A stretch of DNA of 64,000 nucleotides from Planctomycetota bacterium (lineage in GTDB: Bacteria > Planctomycetota > Brocadiia > Brocadiales > Brocadiaceae): contig VGXV01000001.1 of the NCBI GenBank assembly GCA_016873165.1, forward strand, positions 29,643-93,642, in the 5' to 3' direction. Shown here piece after piece: positions 8,328-17,827 of the stretch. Made by a program: the position numbers and the translations under genes. Under the pieces are notes generated by a model. That model saw nothing but the letters and a program-made list of their open reading frames with translations, was not told the DNA's origin and made no database searches. The first letter of the stretch is position 1. Each line of letters begins with the position of its first letter.

Positions 8328-8819
8328 TTCATTGTGTTGAACATGAAAAGATCATGTGGTATATTTTTAGAAAAATTATCTTAGTACAGAGAAAAACAGA
8401 TTCCAACTCAATGTGAGAAATTCTAGCAATTTGACAGAACATTTTAAAGGTATTTTATTCCTATATTTATTTTTTATAAAAATTTGTTTTCTTGTAACAG
8501 TTCACCCACCCCTAAATCCCCTCCCAGGAGGGGACTGGGACTTCTTGCTTTCCTCTCCTGGAAATAGACTTCTTGTATTCCCCTCCCGGGAGGGGCTAGG
8601 GGTGGGTCATTTTCAAATACCGGGACAATCCTAAAGGGGTGAACTGTTACGTTTTCTTTTATTTATAAAAACTGCTTGAAATAAGTATATTTATTTCTTA
8701 TGGTTAAAAAAAATTAAAACGGAAACCAAACAGTGTTTACTTTTGTTTTTAAACCAATGATTTCTCTATTTCCCCCATTTTTGAAAAAAATATTAAAGAA
8801 AATAATTTTACGGAAAACG
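8328..8819. repeat. spacer with large inverted-repeat element
   Basis: An element at 8494-8650 is bounded by perfect 13-bp inverted ends (GTAACAGTTCACC / its complement). Inside are nested G/C-rich arms, 'ACCCCTAAATCCCCTCCC' and the opposing 'GGGAGGGGCTAGGGGTGGGT'. It lies between the divergent channel and methyltransferase genes, so it may form a hairpin or separate their promoters. The remainder is AT-rich and shows no gene. Confidence 0.8.
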
Positions 8820-9482
8820 ATGTCAAACAGAACATTATTCCTTACCAATGAATTATACAAATACATGATCTCATCTTCCGTGCGCGAGCCGGATGTTTTA
8901 AACCAATTACGAAGGGAAACCGCACACGACCCGATGTCCGCCATGCAGATATCGCCGGAACAGGGACAATTCATGGCATTATTGATAAAATTACTCAAGG
9001 CAACAAAGGCCATTGAAATCGGCGTATATACCGGATATAGTTCGCTTTGTATTGCTCTTGCGCTTCCCCCAAACGGAAAGTTAATTGCCTGTGATGTAAA
9101 TGAAGACTGGACGTCGATTGCGCGGCGCTATTGGGGAAAAGCAGGGGTTTCAGAAAAGATAGATCTGCATCTTGCGCCAGGGATAGAAACATTGGATCAT
9201 CTCATTTTAAATGGCGGCGCAAATTCCTATGATTTTATCTTTATTGATGCTGATAAGAAAAATTACGACAGCTATTACGAACGGGCCATTAATTTACTGC
9301 GTCCGGGAGGAATTATCGTCATTGATAATGTATTTTGGCTTGGAAAGGTAACAAATCATAAAATCATCGATGAAGATACCAATGCTATTCAATATCTCAA
9401 CAAAAAACTCCATAACGATCAGAGAATTGATTTGAGCATGTTGCCTATCGGAGATGGACTGACACTTGCGATGAAGAGATGA
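8820..9482 (+). CDS. class I SAM-dependent O-methyltransferase (caffeoyl-CoA OMT-like)
   Basis: From the ATG at 8820 the protein has 220 residues, the usual family size; the frame is open to a GTG at 8733, but the added residues are not family-like. AIEIGVYTGYSSL (about 64-76) is the SAM-binding motif, and FIDADKKNY (about 141-149) is the metal-binding motif of cation-dependent O-methyltransferases. The substrate cannot be told from sequence; bacterial relatives methylate catechol-like or small phenolic compounds. The gene is a single unit facing away from the channel gene. Confidence 0.85.
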   Translation: MSNRTLFLTNELYKYMISSSVREPDVLNQLRRETAHDPMSAMQISPEQGQFMALLIKLLKATKAIEIGVYTGYSSLCIALALPPNGKLIACDVNEDWTSIARRYWGKAGVSEKIDLHLAPGIETLDHLILNGGANSYDFIFIDADKKNYDSYYERAINLLRPGGIIVIDNVFWLGKVTNHKIIDEDTNAIQYLNKKLHNDQRIDLSMLPIGDGLTLAMKR

Positions 9483-9489
9483 ATATTTT

Positions 9490-9771
9490 GTAACAATTTA
9501 GTTTTTTGAAAAATCACCCATGTCTTAACCCCCATGCTTCAGCATGGGGCTAAGGGGGAAGTAATCATGGGCTTCAGCCCTGAGGTATATAGTTAGCCCA
9601 ATATCTTTTACTGTACCAGAAGGTCATGGCTAAAGCCGGTGTATTTAGTGTGGATATCTCCACACTAAAGTGCGGAGTTAATGGATGTGAAATGTGCTCC
9701 ATGCGCCAATATTAGAAGTACGTTATAAAATAAGGGAAATCGAAGTCTGTTTCAAAAAGCTAAAGTATTAC
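9490..9771. mobile_element. MITE-like element, copy 1 (282 bp)
   Basis: The ends are inverted: the left starts GTAACAATTTAGTTTTTTGA and the right ends with the imperfect complement TCAAAAAGCTAAAGTATTAC. The interior has a hairpin CCCATGCTTCAGCATGGGG and no open frame. A second copy of about 240 bp with the same ends and interior is at 44567-44806. This is a non-autonomous element that probably needs a transposase in trans. Confidence 0.8.
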
Positions 9772-9868
9772 ATATTTTGCCGTTTTGGCAATTTAAGAAA
9801 TAATTTTTTACATTTTTCAGCAAAAAACATTTTTACCATGATTTTCCGGCAGGTTCAGATTTGTAATT

Positions 9869-9902
9869 AACCCTGACAGGGTTCTGAACCCTGTCAGGGT
9901 TA
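9869..9902. repeat. palindromic repeat upstream of mgtE-like gene
   Basis: The palindrome AACCCTGACAGGGTT is followed, after a short spacer, by a second half ACCCTGTCAGGGTT. It ends about 15 bases before the GTG start of the transporter gene. The same repeat is at about 40601-40631. It may act as a hairpin, but there is no T-run. Confidence 0.75.
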
Positions 9903-9916
9903 AAGGAGAAAAATTC

Positions 9917-10897
9917 GTGCTTTTTAGAAAAAAAACAAATAAAAATAAACTCGAATTCAAATTTAGCACCGAAATGCTCGCTGTTTCGGCAAATGATACG
10001 GCAGAGGCCGCACTTGAATTAATTCGCAACAGCAATCTTAGCGGAAATATTTTTTATTGTTATGCTACTGCTGAGAAAGGAAAACTGATAGGCGTTGTTC
10101 CTATTAGAAAGCTGATAACTGCCCGGAGGGAAACAAAAATTTCTGATATTATGGTGAAAAATCCAATCCGTTTAACCATTGATACCCCTACCGAAACCGC
10201 ATTGGAATTTTTTTTGTTTTATAAATTTATTGCTTTTCCAGTTGTTGATAATAATGGAAAACTCATTGGTATTGCAAGGGCGAATGATTTTATAGAAGAC
10301 AGTGTTACGATGGAAGATAAAATAAAACACGAATACGATGATTTCCTCAGAATCATCGGTATTCGATTGGAGGAATTCAGAAAACCTACGGTTTTCAAAA
10401 GCACCTTTTTAAGGTTTCCCTATCTCCTCTTTAACATTTCAAGCGGACTTATATGTGCCCTTATTACAAGGTTGTTCGACAGGACAATAGAGGAATTTAT
10501 TTTTATGGCCTTTTTTATAACGATTATCCTGGGACTTGCCGAAAGTATAGGAACACAGGCTGTTGCTGTCACCCTTTCCTATATCGAAAAGACCGTTAAT
10601 ATGAAAAGATTCATACTTTATGAAATTCTGGTTGGGACTAAAATAGGCTTATTATGCGGCGGATTGCTCTATATTATATCCCTTTTCTGGATCGGCGACA
10701 AAAACTTCTCATTAATCCTGTTTTTAACGATTTCATTAACACTTATTAATGCCTCTTTTTTCGGATGCAGCCTGCCGATCCTCTTTAAAAAGATCGGCAT
10801 GAATCCAACACATGCCTCATGTCCGCTGGTATTGGCAATTGCCGATGTTGTATCATTAACTTCGTACTTTACTCTCGGAACGTATATGCTGAAATAG
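9917..10897 (+). CDS. MgtE-family divalent cation transporter lacking the N domain
   Basis: The 326-residue protein has two CBS domains (about 20-140; ISDIMVKNPIRLTI and VVDNNGKLIGIARANDF) and then about five membrane helices with GLAESIGTQAVAVTLSYI, the MgtE pore-helix block. Typical MgtE (about 450 residues) has an N-terminal superhelical Mg2+ sensor, which is missing here. Transport of Mg2+ or Co2+ across the inner membrane is expected. The GTG start has GGAG 8-9 bases upstream and follows a palindromic repeat closely. The C-terminus converges on nifJ, 20 bp away. Confidence 0.82.
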   Translation: MLFRKKTNKNKLEFKFSTEMLAVSANDTAEAALELIRNSNLSGNIFYCYATAEKGKLIGVVPIRKLITARRETKISDIMVKNPIRLTIDTPTETALEFFLFYKFIAFPVVDNNGKLIGIARANDFIEDSVTMEDKIKHEYDDFLRIIGIRLEEFRKPTVFKSTFLRFPYLLFNISSGLICALITRLFDRTIEEFIFMAFFITIILGLAESIGTQAVAVTLSYIEKTVNMKRFILYEILVGTKIGLLCGGLLYIISLFWIGDKNFSLILFLTISLTLINASFFGCSLPILFKKIGMNPTHASCPLVLAIADVVSLTSYFTLGTYMLK

Positions 10898-10917
10898 ATT
10901 TTAAACGCACGGTGAGT

Positions 10918-13900
10918 TTATGGTTTCCATTCCGCCATATGTTTTAAAATCTTCCACCTTCTCTGAATATCCGCTTCCGCACGTTTCATCAGTTTGCTTG
11001 CCGCCTCAGGATTGCTTGCCCTTAATGCCTTATACCTGTTTTCCCGATAGGCATATTCCTCAAACGGGATTGAAGGATCTTTACTATTTATTACCAAAGG
11101 ATTTTTCCCTTCTGCTTCAAGATCGGGATTGTAACGGTACAGAGGCCAATATCCGCATGCCACAGCCTTCTTTTGCGCCTCTATTCCCTTGCTCATATCC
11201 ATACCGTGGGCAATGCAGGTAGAATACGCCACAATCAGAGCAGGTCCATTATATGCATCCGCCTCTAAAAAAGCCTTCAGCGTTTGCGCCTGATTCGCAC
11301 CAAAAGCCACTTGCGCAATATATACATTGCCGTACGTGGACATAATCATACCGATATTCTTTTTCGGCGTCCTTTTTCCCCCGGCGGCAAACTGGGCAAC
11401 AGCTCCCAAAGGAGTAGCTTTCGACATCTGGCCGCCGGTATTTGAATACACCTCCGTATCTAAGATGAGAAGTTTAATATTTTCTCCAGACGCCAAAACA
11501 TGATCAACCCCGCTATATCCGATATCATATCCCCATCCATCACCTCCTACAGACCATACGGATTTTTTTACCAGATAATCCGCAAGAGAAAGCAGGTGTT
11601 TTGCTTCCGGAGAAATGTCATTTTTTAGCGTCTGTTTAAGTTTTTCAACCCGTTTTCTTTGTTCCTCAATTGTTTCCTGAGTTGATTGATCTGCATTCAC
11701 CAATGAATCAAATAATTCTTTCGAACCTGCATAGGCATCTTTTTTCGAAAATTTAATAGTCAATTCAACGGCTTGTTTGTAAAAACTGTCTACGGTTTGT
11801 CTCATACCAAGACCGAATTCCGCCGTATCTTCAAATAATGAATTTGACCACGCAGGCCCTCTTCCATCGCCCCTTTTTGTGTAAGGGGTGGTTGGCAGGT
11901 TTCCACCATAGATAGAACTGCAGCCGGTGGCATTCGCAATTAATAACCGGTCACCGAATAGCTGTGTCAGCAATTTGATATAAGGAGTTTCCCCGCAACC
12001 AACGCATGCGCCGCTATATTCAAAAAGTGGTTTTACAAACTGACTGCCTTTTACGTTCGAAACACTATACCTTGACGGGTCGGTTTCCGGCAGATTTAAA
12101 AAGAATTCATAATTCTCCGCTTCCAGGCACCGCAAAGGTTCCTGCAATTTCATATTTATTGCCTTTACATCAGGTATTTTATTACCGTCGGCATCCTTTT
12201 TCTGACCGGGACAGTTGAACACGCAGGATGCGCAACCGGTACAATCTTCAGGAGCAACCTGAACGGTAAATTTGAGACCCTGAAGATCTTTTCCCGTAGC
12301 ATCTATGGATTTAAAAGCAGAAGGCGCATTTTTAAGCAGCGAAGGATCATATGCTTTAATTCTGATAGACGCATGAGGACACACAAATGAGCACTGGCCG
12401 CATTGTATACAGGCATCAGGCTCCCATTCCGGAATATGAACGCCAATGTTTCTCTTCTCGTATTGTGTGGTTCCGGTTGGCCATGTTCCGTCAGCGGGAA
12501 TTGCCGATACCGGCAATGAATCCCCTTTGTTTTCAAGCAATGTTGCCGTCACATTTCTGACGAATTCAGGCGCATTTTTCGGTATAGGATTAATTCTCCT
12601 TACCTTGCTCGTAGCCTTGTCAGGAACACGCACCTCCACTATATTTTGCAATGCTTTGTCAACTGCTTCGTAATTCAGCTTTACAACATCTTCACCCTTT
12701 TTATCATACGTTTTTTTGATTTCTTTTTTGATTGCCTCGATTGCTGTATCTTTTGGAATAATTCCTGAAATAACAAAAAAGGCAGTTTGCATTATCATAT
12801 TTATTCGGGCGCCAAGACCAATTTCTTCAGCAAGTGAGATGGCGTCAATTATGTAAAATTTCATTTTTTTCTTAATGAGTTGTTCCTGAACCTCCATTGG
12901 CAAGGTATCCCAGACTTCATTCTTACCGTGTGAAGTGGTAAGAAGAAATGTCGCGCCTTGTTCCGCATTGGATAACATATCAATTTTTTCAGGGAAAGCC
13001 GGATTGTGACATGCAATAAAATTCGCTTTTGTAATAAGATATGGTTTATTAATTCTATCCTTACCAAACCTAAGATGTGATACCGTTGTAGCGCCTGCTT
13101 TTTTCGAATCATAAACAAAATACGCCTGTGAATAATTTTCCGTCTCGTCTCCGATGATTTTTATCGTATTCTTATTGGCTCCAACAGTACCATCAGAACC
13201 TAATCCATAGAATAATGCGCGGTATTCATGACTTTCATCAACGTTGAAGTGTTCATCATATTCCAGGCTTGTTTTGCAGACATCATCGTTAATTCCAACT
13301 GTAAAGTGATTCTTCGGTGTTTTCTGTGAAATATTATCATATACCGCCTTTACCATTGCAGGGGTAAAATCTTTTGAACCAAGACCGTACCTTCCCCCAA
13401 CAATCTTCGGATATTCTTTAAACGTTACAGTTCCTTTTTCCATCGCCTCGCCAAGCGCAGTCCTTACATCAAGATAAAGCGGTTCTCCGATAGAGCCAGG
13501 TTCTTTTGTCCTGTCAAGCACTGTGATAAACTTTACCGTTGCAGGCAATGTTTTTACAAACGCATCAATATCAAACGGCCTGAACAATCTAACCTGCACA
13601 AGCCCCAGTTTTTTCCCGCTTTTATTGAGTGCTTTAATAGTATTAGCAATTGTTTCCCCGGCAGAACCCATGACAACAATAATATTTTCCGCATCAGGCG
13701 CTCCGTAATAATCAAATAGTTTATATTTACGACCAACAACACCTGCAAACTTGTCCATTGCTTTTTGCACAACCGACGGAGTGGCGCTGTAGTACTTGTT
13801 AACAGTTTCCCTGCCCTGAAAATAAACATCAGGATTTTGTGATGTACCCCTAATGGCAGGCCGGTCAGGAGAAAGCCCTCTCTGTCGGTGAGCAATAACT

Positions 13901-14496
13901 ACGTCATCATTTATCATTGCGCGCATGTCATCAAAACTCAACTCTTCGATTTTCTGAACTTCATGAGAGGTTCTAAAACCATCGAAGAAATGAACAAATG
14001 GAATTCTTGATTCGAGGGTCGCCGCCTGAGCTATGAGGGCAAAATCCATGGATTCCTGAACATTTTGAGAACATAACATCGCAAACCCTGTCGCCCGTGC
14101 AGCCATAACATCGGAATGGTCGCCAAATATTGATAATCCCTGACATGCCAATGAACGAGCCGTTATGTGAAAAACGGTAGGCGTCAGTTCTCCCGCTATT
14201 TTATACATATTCGGCAGGATAAGTAAGAGTCCCTGAGAAGCGGAAATAGTCGTAGCCAATGCCCCTGTTGTTAAAGATCCATGCACAGCGCCAGCAACAC
14301 CTGCTTCTGATTGCATCTCGCTGACTTTGGGAACTGTGCCCCATATGTTTACTTGTCCCTTCGCCGACTTAGCATCACAAATTTCAGCAATTGGTGAAGA
14401 AGGGGTTATTGGATAGATTGTAATTATTTCATTTGTAGCATGTACTACATGCGCACATGCGGTACAACCATCGACTGTTACTGTCCTACGATTCAT
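10918..14496 (-). CDS. nifJ: pyruvate:ferredoxin (flavodoxin) oxidoreductase
   Basis: The single-chain enzyme of 1192 residues interconverts pyruvate + CoA with acetyl-CoA + CO2 and passes electrons to ferredoxin. The N-terminal domain opens with CTACAHVVHATNEIITIYPITPSSPIAE. Two 4Fe-4S motifs are visible, CIQCGQCSFVCPHASIR and CTGCASCVFNCPGQKK. The C-terminal thiamine diphosphate domain has GACVGCGETPYIKLLTQLFG, GGDGWGYDIGYSGVDH and the metal-binding NTGGQMSKATPLG. Its length is standard. In an anaerobe that fixes CO2 by the acetyl-CoA route it can run in the pyruvate-making direction. The ATG is preceded by AAGGAGAAAGGA. Confidence 0.97.
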   Translation of the reverse strand: MNRRTVTVDGCTACAHVVHATNEIITIYPITPSSPIAEICDAKSAKGQVNIWGTVPKVSEMQSEAGVAGAVHGSLTTGALATTISASQGLLLILPNMYKIAGELTPTVFHITARSLACQGLSIFGDHSDVMAARATGFAMLCSQNVQESMDFALIAQAATLESRIPFVHFFDGFRTSHEVQKIEELSFDDMRAMINDDVVIAHRQRGLSPDRPAIRGTSQNPDVYFQGRETVNKYYSATPSVVQKAMDKFAGVVGRKYKLFDYYGAPDAENIIVVMGSAGETIANTIKALNKSGKKLGLVQVRLFRPFDIDAFVKTLPATVKFITVLDRTKEPGSIGEPLYLDVRTALGEAMEKGTVTFKEYPKIVGGRYGLGSKDFTPAMVKAVYDNISQKTPKNHFTVGINDDVCKTSLEYDEHFNVDESHEYRALFYGLGSDGTVGANKNTIKIIGDETENYSQAYFVYDSKKAGATTVSHLRFGKDRINKPYLITKANFIACHNPAFPEKIDMLSNAEQGATFLLTTSHGKNEVWDTLPMEVQEQLIKKKMKFYIIDAISLAEEIGLGARINMIMQTAFFVISGIIPKDTAIEAIKKEIKKTYDKKGEDVVKLNYEAVDKALQNIVEVRVPDKATSKVRRINPIPKNAPEFVRNVTATLLENKGDSLPVSAIPADGTWPTGTTQYEKRNIGVHIPEWEPDACIQCGQCSFVCPHASIRIKAYDPSLLKNAPSAFKSIDATGKDLQGLKFTVQVAPEDCTGCASCVFNCPGQKKDADGNKIPDVKAINMKLQEPLRCLEAENYEFFLNLPETDPSRYSVSNVKGSQFVKPLFEYSGACVGCGETPYIKLLTQLFGDRLLIANATGCSSIYGGNLPTTPYTKRGDGRGPAWSNSLFEDTAEFGLGMRQTVDSFYKQAVELTIKFSKKDAYAGSKELFDSLVNADQSTQETIEEQRKRVEKLKQTLKNDISPEAKHLLSLADYLVKKSVWSVGGDGWGYDIGYSGVDHVLASGENIKLLILDTEVYSNTGGQMSKATPLGAVAQFAAGGKRTPKKNIGMIMSTYGNVYIAQVAFGANQAQTLKAFLEADAYNGPALIVAYSTCIAHGMDMSKGIEAQKKAVACGYWPLYRYNPDLEAEGKNPLVINSKDPSIPFEEYAYRENRYKALRASNPEAASKLMKRAEADIQRRWKILKHMAEWKP

Positions 14497-15036
14497 TCCT
14501 TTCTCCTTGCAGATATATTTATTTCCAGTTACTCAATACTTCACTGAAGTTAAAAAAGCTTCATTACCACAAAGCAGATAAAAACTTAATGTCGTGCTTA
14601 CTTTTATAATAATAAAAAGAAAATAATTTTACACGCAAAAACCGGATTTTTTATAAATTAATACTACTATGGCGCAACAAACCTGTAAACGAAGATAACC
14701 TATTTAAACCATTCGAGACTATGGCTGAAATCATCTCGAAACAAAAAAAGCCACACAACGATTATTATTTTTCATTGTGCGGCCTATAACTTAACAGACG
14801 ATATAAATATCACCCCTCTCGTTTCTGCCTCAACGTATAGTTTCGTATGCATAATATATAAAAAATCAATGAAGTCAAGGCAAAAAAGTTACAAATACAA
14901 ACATCTTCATACAAAAAATGCAATTTTACAAATCATAAGGCACACATTAATCACTATTTTCAAAAATCATTGTACAATGATCGATACCAGCTTTGTTAAA
15001 TATTTCACTATTTCACGCCCGATTGACAAATATATA
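14497..15036. other. nifJ upstream region and parA terminator region
   Basis: The 540-bp stretch contains the promoter region of nifJ near 14497-14740 and a rho-independent terminator at 14743-14783 for the gene upstream on the same strand. The rest is AT-rich; I see no gene. Confidence 0.6.
14743..14783 (-). terminator. rho-independent terminator after parA/soj
   Basis: Read on the minus strand, GCCGCACAATG is followed by an AT-rich loop and CGTTGTGTGGC, an 11-bp stem with two G-T pairs, then TTTTTTT. It lies about 250 bp past the parA stop and would stop transcription before the nifJ promoter. Confidence 0.75.
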
Positions 15037-15822
15037 TCATTCAGGTATATCTTTTTTCATGGTTTTTTCCAATTCGAGCACTTCTTTTGCCAAATCTATA
15101 TAATCTTTTGCGCCGGAACTATCCGGAGCATACAGCGTAATGGGTTTTGCAGAAATCGGACATTCTGCCAAACGTACGTTCTCACGAATTATTGTATTAA
15201 AAACCTTCTCGTGAAAACGCTCCTTAACTTGTTTATACACCTCATTGCTCAGGTTCGTCCTGCTATCAAATCTGCATGCAATAATTCCGGTGACTTCCAG
15301 TTTATGATTCAGCCGTTCCTTTACTACTTGCACTGTGTTTACAAGTGTTACGAGTCCATTCAATGCCAGCACTTTCGTCTCTAAAGGAATAAACACTTCT
15401 TTCACAAAAGTAAGCGCATTTATCGTTATCAAACCCAATGATGGCGGACAATCCAGCAAAATATAATCATAATTATTCGCAACAGGAGAAATTCTTTTCC
15501 GTAATATAAGATCGCGTTCCTTTTCATTTGCTAAAATTCTTTCCACGCCTGCCAATGCAACATTCGAAGGCGCAAGAGTAAGATTTTTAACACAGGTCTC
15601 CTTGAGTATCTCTTCAAAATAGACCTCTTCCAGAAAAACATTGTACATGGATTTTTCCAGTGAATGTATATCTAATCCAAACCATGAACTCATGTTTCCC
15701 TGGGGATCCAAATCAACCACTAATACCTTCTTTCCCATATCTGAAAGACAGGCTCCCAGATTTACTGTTGTCGTTGTTTTGGCAACCCCGCCCTTTTGAT
15801 TTGTCAGCGCAATGCTACGCAT
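15037..15822 (-). CDS. ParA/Soj-family partition ATPase
   Basis: The 261-residue protein opens MRSIALTNQKGGVAKTTTTVNLG, a deviant Walker A with the signature lysine (KGGVAKTT), followed by VLVVDLDPQGNMSS and DYILLDCPPSLG (Walker A' and B). These define ParA/Soj/MinD ATPases that move chromosomes or other cargo on the nucleoid or set positions in the cell. No parB lies next to it in the window, so it is either a chromosomal Soj separated from its partner or an orphan positioning ATPase. A clear terminator follows it. Confidence 0.9.
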   Translation of the reverse strand: MRSIALTNQKGGVAKTTTTVNLGACLSDMGKKVLVVDLDPQGNMSSWFGLDIHSLEKSMYNVFLEEVYFEEILKETCVKNLTLAPSNVALAGVERILANEKERDLILRKRISPVANNYDYILLDCPPSLGLITINALTFVKEVFIPLETKVLALNGLVTLVNTVQVVKERLNHKLEVTGIIACRFDSRTNLSNEVYKQVKERFHEKVFNTIIRENVRLAECPISAKPITLYAPDSSGAKDYIDLAKEVLELEKTMKKDIPE

Positions 15823-16055
15823 TTTTTCAGTCTAAAATATTTTCATAATACAAAACCAATCTGAATAAAAATAGCACAATGAATACCCATAATCAAAACA
15901 AAAAACTTTCTCCATTGATTTTACCCAATCTTTTCCTGCTCTCTGGTTTTATTACAAGTTAGTCATTGACACTACTTTTTTTGCCTGATATAGTAGTCGT
16001 GTTTTATTGTTTTCGCCTTAATTTGTATATTTAGAATTTTTAGGATTATTTTTTT

Positions 16056-17825
16056 ATGAATAAGATCCGGGAAGACAGCACAGTAAAAGAAATAGCAGAA
16101 AAATTTCCGGTCACCCGAAAGATATTTGACACCTATGGAATAATGTGCGGAGGTGATTCGCTTCCCAATAAGCCTATTTCTTTTTTTGCCAAGATGCACA
16201 ACGTTAATCCAGCAATATTAATTGAAGACCTTCAAAAACTTATCGATGGCAAAGAAGTAGAAAATGATGAAGTATCGTTAATTAAACCGCAAACAGAACA
16301 TATCTATGAATTTTTTATAAAGACATCAATTATTATTGTGCTGACTACCGGTTGTCTGTACGGGGCTTCAATGCTGGCGTATATGGCTTACAAAAGATCG
16401 TTCCTTTCTGTTCCCTGGGTCTTATTAGAAACACACGGAGACACACAGGTCTATGGATGGGTGGGGTTATTTATAATGGGAATTTCTTTCTTTGCGTTAC
16501 CCAGGTTCTGGAATTCTATTTTATACTGCACTCAGCTTGCATATAAGTCATTTTTCCTTATGGTGGCAGGAATTACCTTATCTTTTGTTTTTAAAACACT
16601 TTCCTATTATTCAGGAGTATTTATCTTAAGGATACCTGTATTTATCGGATTGTCTCTTCAAGCGGCTTCTATCGCTATTTTTATTTATGTGCTCTGCAGA
16701 ACATACTTTTCATCTGAAAAACGAGACTACGAAGTATACGAAGGTTTTATATTATCCAGTTTTCTCTGGTTTTTCTTTCAGGCATTTGCATTTGCCGTCC
16801 TCAATTTTCATTACTGTATAGTAAATAATTCAGAAATTCCCGAATATTTTAAAGACCCTATCCGGCACATTCAAATCGTGGGGTTTTCCTGTCTGGTAAT
16901 AATTGGCATTTTTACTAAAACGCTTCCCATATTTCTTGGCATACAAGTTCCCAATAAAAAAAATAGCGCTTATGTGTTGTATCTGCTGAATTTCTCAATA
17001 GCATTACGAGTCATCTCCGAATTTTACACGGGCTATACCCATAGTTTTTACGGTTTCTTTACCGCAATATCCTGCATTTCCGGTCTTTTGGAAGCTTTCG
17101 GTATTTTCCTGTTTATCTATAATTTAAACTTATTCGACAAACGGAAGCTTGTTCAGAGTAAGGTTAAAATTCCAACCGGATTCAGAAAATACATACGCGC
17201 GGCATTATTCTGGTTATTTGTTTCTGAAACCTCGTTTTTAACCTTTACTATTTATGAAACATTGGCAGGAGAGGAAGTTTCTCATGCCTTTTTCGGCGCA
17301 TACCGGCATGCGATTTTTGTGGGATTCATCAGTATGATGATTATCGGATGTGCTTCTAAAATGATTCCGTTAAGCAAAGGAGTAAAACTCTATAGCCAAA
17401 AACTGCTAAACGTAACTTTTTTTCTCATTATGCTGGGATGCATTTTCAGGGTTGTCACGCAACCGGTCTCATTCCATCTTAACCCGCAATTTTATTCCAT
17501 GCTGGGGGTCAGCGGTTTTATAGAATATGCCGCAATTTTCTTTTTCAGCATCAATGTATGGAGAACACTGAAATCGGAACGAGAGGAAAGCGCCGAACAA
17601 ATAATTTCGGCATCCGCCGCCACGAATGTCTACCAATTAATCAAACAATACCCACAAACATTAGACATTTTAATTGGATACGGCTTCAAACAGTTAAGAA
17701 ATCCCGTATTAAGAAATACGCTGGCAAGAACAATTAGTTTGGGGCAAGCAGTTCAAATTGTGCCGGTTAATCTTGAAGATTTGTTAAAGGATCTAAATGA
17801 CTCAATGAAGTCAGGGATAAAATAA
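16056..17825 (+). CDS. NnrS-type membrane protein flanked by DUF1858/ScdA_N-like domains
   Basis: Of 589 residues, 1-70 form a ScdA_N/DUF1858-like domain (TVKEIAEKFPVTRKIFDTYGIMCGG). About 12 membrane helices follow, with LLETHGDTQVYGWVGLFIMG and HIQIVGFSCLVIIGIFTKTLPIF, typical of the NnrS heme/copper membrane family. Residues about 520-585 are a DUF1858 domain (YPQTLDILIGYGF...LRNTLARTISLGQA). NnrS proteins protect cells during nitric oxide metabolism, and ScdA_N domains occur in NO-damage iron-sulfur repair proteins. A role in NO handling is therefore likely but is inferred. It is divergent from parA and converges on pgsA, 3 bases away. Confidence 0.8.
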   Translation: MNKIREDSTVKEIAEKFPVTRKIFDTYGIMCGGDSLPNKPISFFAKMHNVNPAILIEDLQKLIDGKEVENDEVSLIKPQTEHIYEFFIKTSIIIVLTTGCLYGASMLAYMAYKRSFLSVPWVLLETHGDTQVYGWVGLFIMGISFFALPRFWNSILYCTQLAYKSFFLMVAGITLSFVFKTLSYYSGVFILRIPVFIGLSLQAASIAIFIYVLCRTYFSSEKRDYEVYEGFILSSFLWFFFQAFAFAVLNFHYCIVNNSEIPEYFKDPIRHIQIVGFSCLVIIGIFTKTLPIFLGIQVPNKKNSAYVLYLLNFSIALRVISEFYTGYTHSFYGFFTAISCISGLLEAFGIFLFIYNLNLFDKRKLVQSKVKIPTGFRKYIRAALFWLFVSETSFLTFTIYETLAGEEVSHAFFGAYRHAIFVGFISMMIIGCASKMIPLSKGVKLYSQKLLNVTFFLIMLGCIFRVVTQPVSFHLNPQFYSMLGVSGFIEYAAIFFFSINVWRTLKSEREESAEQIISASAATNVYQLIKQYPQTLDILIGYGFKQLRNPVLRNTLARTISLGQAVQIVPVNLEDLLKDLNDSMKSGIK

Positions 17826-17827
17826 GA

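Noticed and set aside
14869..15384. 171-codon plus-strand open frame
   Set aside because: It lies mostly antisense to the ParA/Soj gene, which has clear Walker motifs; no RBS or motif supports it.
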